From Nocardioides sp. AX2bis (lineage in GTDB: Bacteria > Actinomycetota > Actinomycetes > Propionibacteriales > Nocardioidaceae): a DNA stretch of 64,000 bases. Below, piece by piece: positions 62,057 through 64,000 of this stretch. Made by a program: the position numbers and the translations under genes. The notes under the pieces are model-generated. The model had not been told where the DNA came from and searched no databases. It saw only the letters and a program-made list of their open reading frames with translations. Every line of letters begins with the position of its first letter. Positions within the stretch are counted from its first letter, which is position 1. The stretch spans positions 336,038 through 400,037 of the forward strand of contig NZ_LR733215.1 in assembly GCF_902506435.1 (NCBI RefSeq). Direction: 5' to 3'.

Positions 62057-63997
62057 TCAGGTCCCGCTGCTCGCCAGCGGCGCCTGGGCCGGGCCGTCGT
62101 CGTCCCGGTCGTCGTCGTGCGGGTCGAGGTGCGCCCCGCGCATCTGGGCGACGAGGTCGGCCTCGAGCGCGGCCTCGGCGGCCGCGCGCTCGAACTCCTC
62201 CACGCTGGGCAGGACCATGCGGAAGGTGCTCCCGACGCCGACCTCGGAGGTCACGGTGACCCGCCCGCGGTGCCGCTTGACGATCCGTCCGACGATCGCC
62301 AGGCCCAGCCCCGTGCCGCCCTGACGGCGTACGGCGGGGTCGGCGGAGCGGAAGAACTCCCCGAAGACCGCGCGCTGGTCCGCGGGCGAGATGCCCAGGC
62401 CCTGGTCGGTGCAGGTCAGGACGACCTCGCGGGCGTCCTGGGTCAGCTCGAGGCGCACCACGGTGCCCTCGCCGGAGTACTTCAGTGCGTTGCCGACGAG
62501 GTTCGAGACCACCGTGTCGAGGTCGCCGGCCAGACCCCGGACGAGCACCTGCTCGTCCGGCACCTGCACCTCGACCCGCTGCCGGCCACGCCGAGCCGGC
62601 AGGTCGTGCAGCTCGCGCACGTCGCGCACGACGTCGCGCAGGTCGATCACCGCGGGTGCGAAGACCCGGCCGGGGTCGCCGACCTTGGAGAAGGTGAGCA
62701 AGTCCTCGATGATCCGTTCCAGCCGGCTGGTGCCACGCTCCATCGCCGCCAGCGAGCGGTCGGTGCCGTCGGGCATCACGTCGCGCATCGAGCGCAGGAT
62801 CTCCAGGTGGCCGGCGACGGCGCTGAGCGGGTTGCGCAGCTCGTGCGACACCGTGGCGATCAGGCCGCTCTTGTAGGCGTCGAGCTCGCGCAGCTCGGTG
62901 AGGAGCTCCCGCTCCCGCCGGTGCGCACGGGCGTTGACGATCGCGTGGCCGAGGTCGTGGCCGATGTCGAGCGCGGTCGAGCGCTCGACGTCGCTCCAGG
63001 TCGGGTCGCCGGGTCCCCGGGTCAGGGTCAGGCTGCCCAGGCACGTGCGGCCCACCCCGATCGGCACGAACAGCACCGAGCCGATCTCCTGCGGGTCGAG
63101 GTAGTCCTGGAGCAGCTGCGCCTCGGCGTCGTCGAGCCAGTCCCCCCGGGGGTGGCAGCGGTCGACCACGGAGACCTGCTGAGCCGACCAGGCAGTCCGG
63201 GCGGCGCGCTCGGCGATGTCCACGACCGGCCGCGGGATGGACGTCTCCTGCCCGTCGGCGCGGTAGACGGTGCCCACCCGGGCGACACCCTGCTCACCGA
63301 GGAGCTGGATGAAGAGTCCGCGCGCCCGGAAGCCCTCCATCACCGCGGTGTGGCTGCGGGCCAGGATCGAGGGGATCGTCTGGCGGCCCGAGCTGCGGCG
63401 CACGACGTCGCGCGCGGTGCGTGCCATCCGGGCCTGGGCGGAGAGGCGCTCGCGCTCGCGGGCGGTGACCAGGGAGCGGGCGGCGGTGGCGCAGCGCCGG
63501 TCGAGCTCGGCCAGGCGGCGCTCGTCGGGCCGCCGGCCGTCCAGGGGGAGGTCGAGCTGGACCACGCCGACCACCGCACCGTCGTCGTCGTGGGCGAGCA
63601 CGGCCAGCCAGTCGTGCGGGTGCCAGCTGCCCTCGTCGTCGGCGGGCTTCTCCGGGCTGGTCCACCAGACCCGGGACAGGTCCTCGTCGGGCTGCAGCCG
63701 CCGTACCAGCGCGGCCGACCCGACCCGGGTGCCGCCCGCCATCAGCTCCTCGAGGACCGCGAGCGGGAGCCGGGTGCCGAGCAGCTCGGCGCGGGCCGTG
63801 TCGTCCCCGGTGATCGCGACGGTCTCGCACACCGCGGTGTCGTCCACGACGCCGATCGAGACCACCCCGAAGCCGGTGGTCTCGCGCAGCGCGTCGGCCA
63901 GCAGGAGCAGGGAGCCGCGGGTGGCCTCGTCGGACCAGGTCGAGCGACCTGGCTTGGCGGAGCCGCCGACGTGGGGGCGGTGGGCCGTGTGGGTCAT
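62057..63997 (-). CDS. Sensor histidine kinase with N-terminal GAF domains
   Basis: A cytoplasmic kinase of 646 residues with no membrane segment. Two GAF-like regions cover about residues 25-180 and 200-355 (LFIQLLGEQGVARVGTVYRADGQ, IGSVLFVPIGVGRTCLGSLTL). The H-box is ATVSHELRNPLSAVAGHLE, then NLVGNALKYSG, DQGLGIS, FGEFFRS and GGTGLGLAIVGRI. A charged tail of about 45 residues follows. The start lies 3 bases from the window edge; its response regulator must be outside. Confidence 0.9.
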   Translation of the reverse strand: MTHTAHRPHVGGSAKPGRSTWSDEATRGSLLLLADALRETTGFGVVSIGVVDDTAVCETVAITGDDTARAELLGTRLPLAVLEELMAGGTRVGSAALVRRLQPDEDLSRVWWTSPEKPADDEGSWHPHDWLAVLAHDDDGAVVGVVQLDLPLDGRRPDERRLAELDRRCATAARSLVTARERERLSAQARMARTARDVVRRSSGRQTIPSILARSHTAVMEGFRARGLFIQLLGEQGVARVGTVYRADGQETSIPRPVVDIAERAARTAWSAQQVSVVDRCHPRGDWLDDAEAQLLQDYLDPQEIGSVLFVPIGVGRTCLGSLTLTRGPGDPTWSDVERSTALDIGHDLGHAIVNARAHRRERELLTELRELDAYKSGLIATVSHELRNPLSAVAGHLEILRSMRDVMPDGTDRSLAAMERGTSRLERIIEDLLTFSKVGDPGRVFAPAVIDLRDVVRDVRELHDLPARRGRQRVEVQVPDEQVLVRGLAGDLDTVVSNLVGNALKYSGEGTVVRLELTQDAREVVLTCTDQGLGISPADQRAVFGEFFRSADPAVRRQGGTGLGLAIVGRIVKRHRGRVTVTSEVGVGSTFRMVLPSVEEFERAAAEAALEADLVAQMRGAHLDPHDDDRDDDGPAQAPLASSGT

Positions 63998-64000
63998 GGG

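Overview
The window is very GC-rich, uses many GTG starts and 4-bp ATGA/GTGA gene overlaps, and carries actinobacterial marker genes: a 33-residue bS22-type ribosomal protein, a BldC-like helix-turn-helix protein, DUF3151 beside class II fba, and an Rv2466c-type DsbA protein. The purine genes run in the order purA, purD, purB, purC, purS, purQ, purL, interleaved with unrelated genes as in mycobacteria and relatives. A Nocardioides-like actinomycete fits best, but no rRNA is present to prove it. All gene calls come from reading the sequence; no database search was run.

Bases 1-4966 hold the end of a frameshifted aldehyde dehydrogenase, a divergent XRE regulator / thioredoxin-reductase-like / methyltransferase set with a His-rich insertion in the methyltransferase, two unknown genes and a small GIY-YIG protein. 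Bases 4947-14850 form a complete-looking D-glucarate (aldarate) catabolic locus. The leftward operon is tctC-tctB-tctA-usp-glucarate dehydratase-like; lysR is divergent; the rightward operon is KDG dehydratase, 2-oxoglutarate semialdehyde dehydrogenase and gudD. Both operons start with the same 26-bp element overlapping a -35 box with an identical 19-bp spacer, so one LysR regulator probably controls both.

Bases 14977-30730 hold housekeeping genes: membrane proteins, a DapC-like aminotransferase, pyrE, proline dehydrogenase and proC, a haloalkane dehalogenase, an auxiliary-type trpS, acuC, the HTH/bS22/epimerase block, fba and a carbonic anhydrase. Two findings stand out here. A previously unlisted 15-codon leader peptide with tandem Trp codons and a full 1:2/2:3/3:4 attenuator precedes trpS. 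Downstream of the epimerase, two facing genes have lost their 3' ends, as if by one deletion.

Bases 30740-52558 hold lysS, a lipid kinase and the scattered purine pathway. A leftward four-gene cluster (42056-44471) resembles type VII (ESX) secretion substrates; its first gene is frameshifted. Bases 52653-64000 hold a SCO6745-family protein, a second methyltransferase behind a perfect 16-bp palindrome, ArfB, a secreted esterase, Nei, an M20 peptidase, a Tat-exported molybdenum hydroxylase pair and a GAF sensor kinase.

Two intergenic repeat families run through the window. R1 is a tandem 22-bp repeat at eight loci with a fixed order of unit variants, and four copies start at or within one base of a stop codon. 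R2 is a long palindrome at three loci built on GGGACGTCAT. No tRNA, rRNA, CRISPR array or insertion sequence was seen, and no gap over 300 bases lacks a feature.
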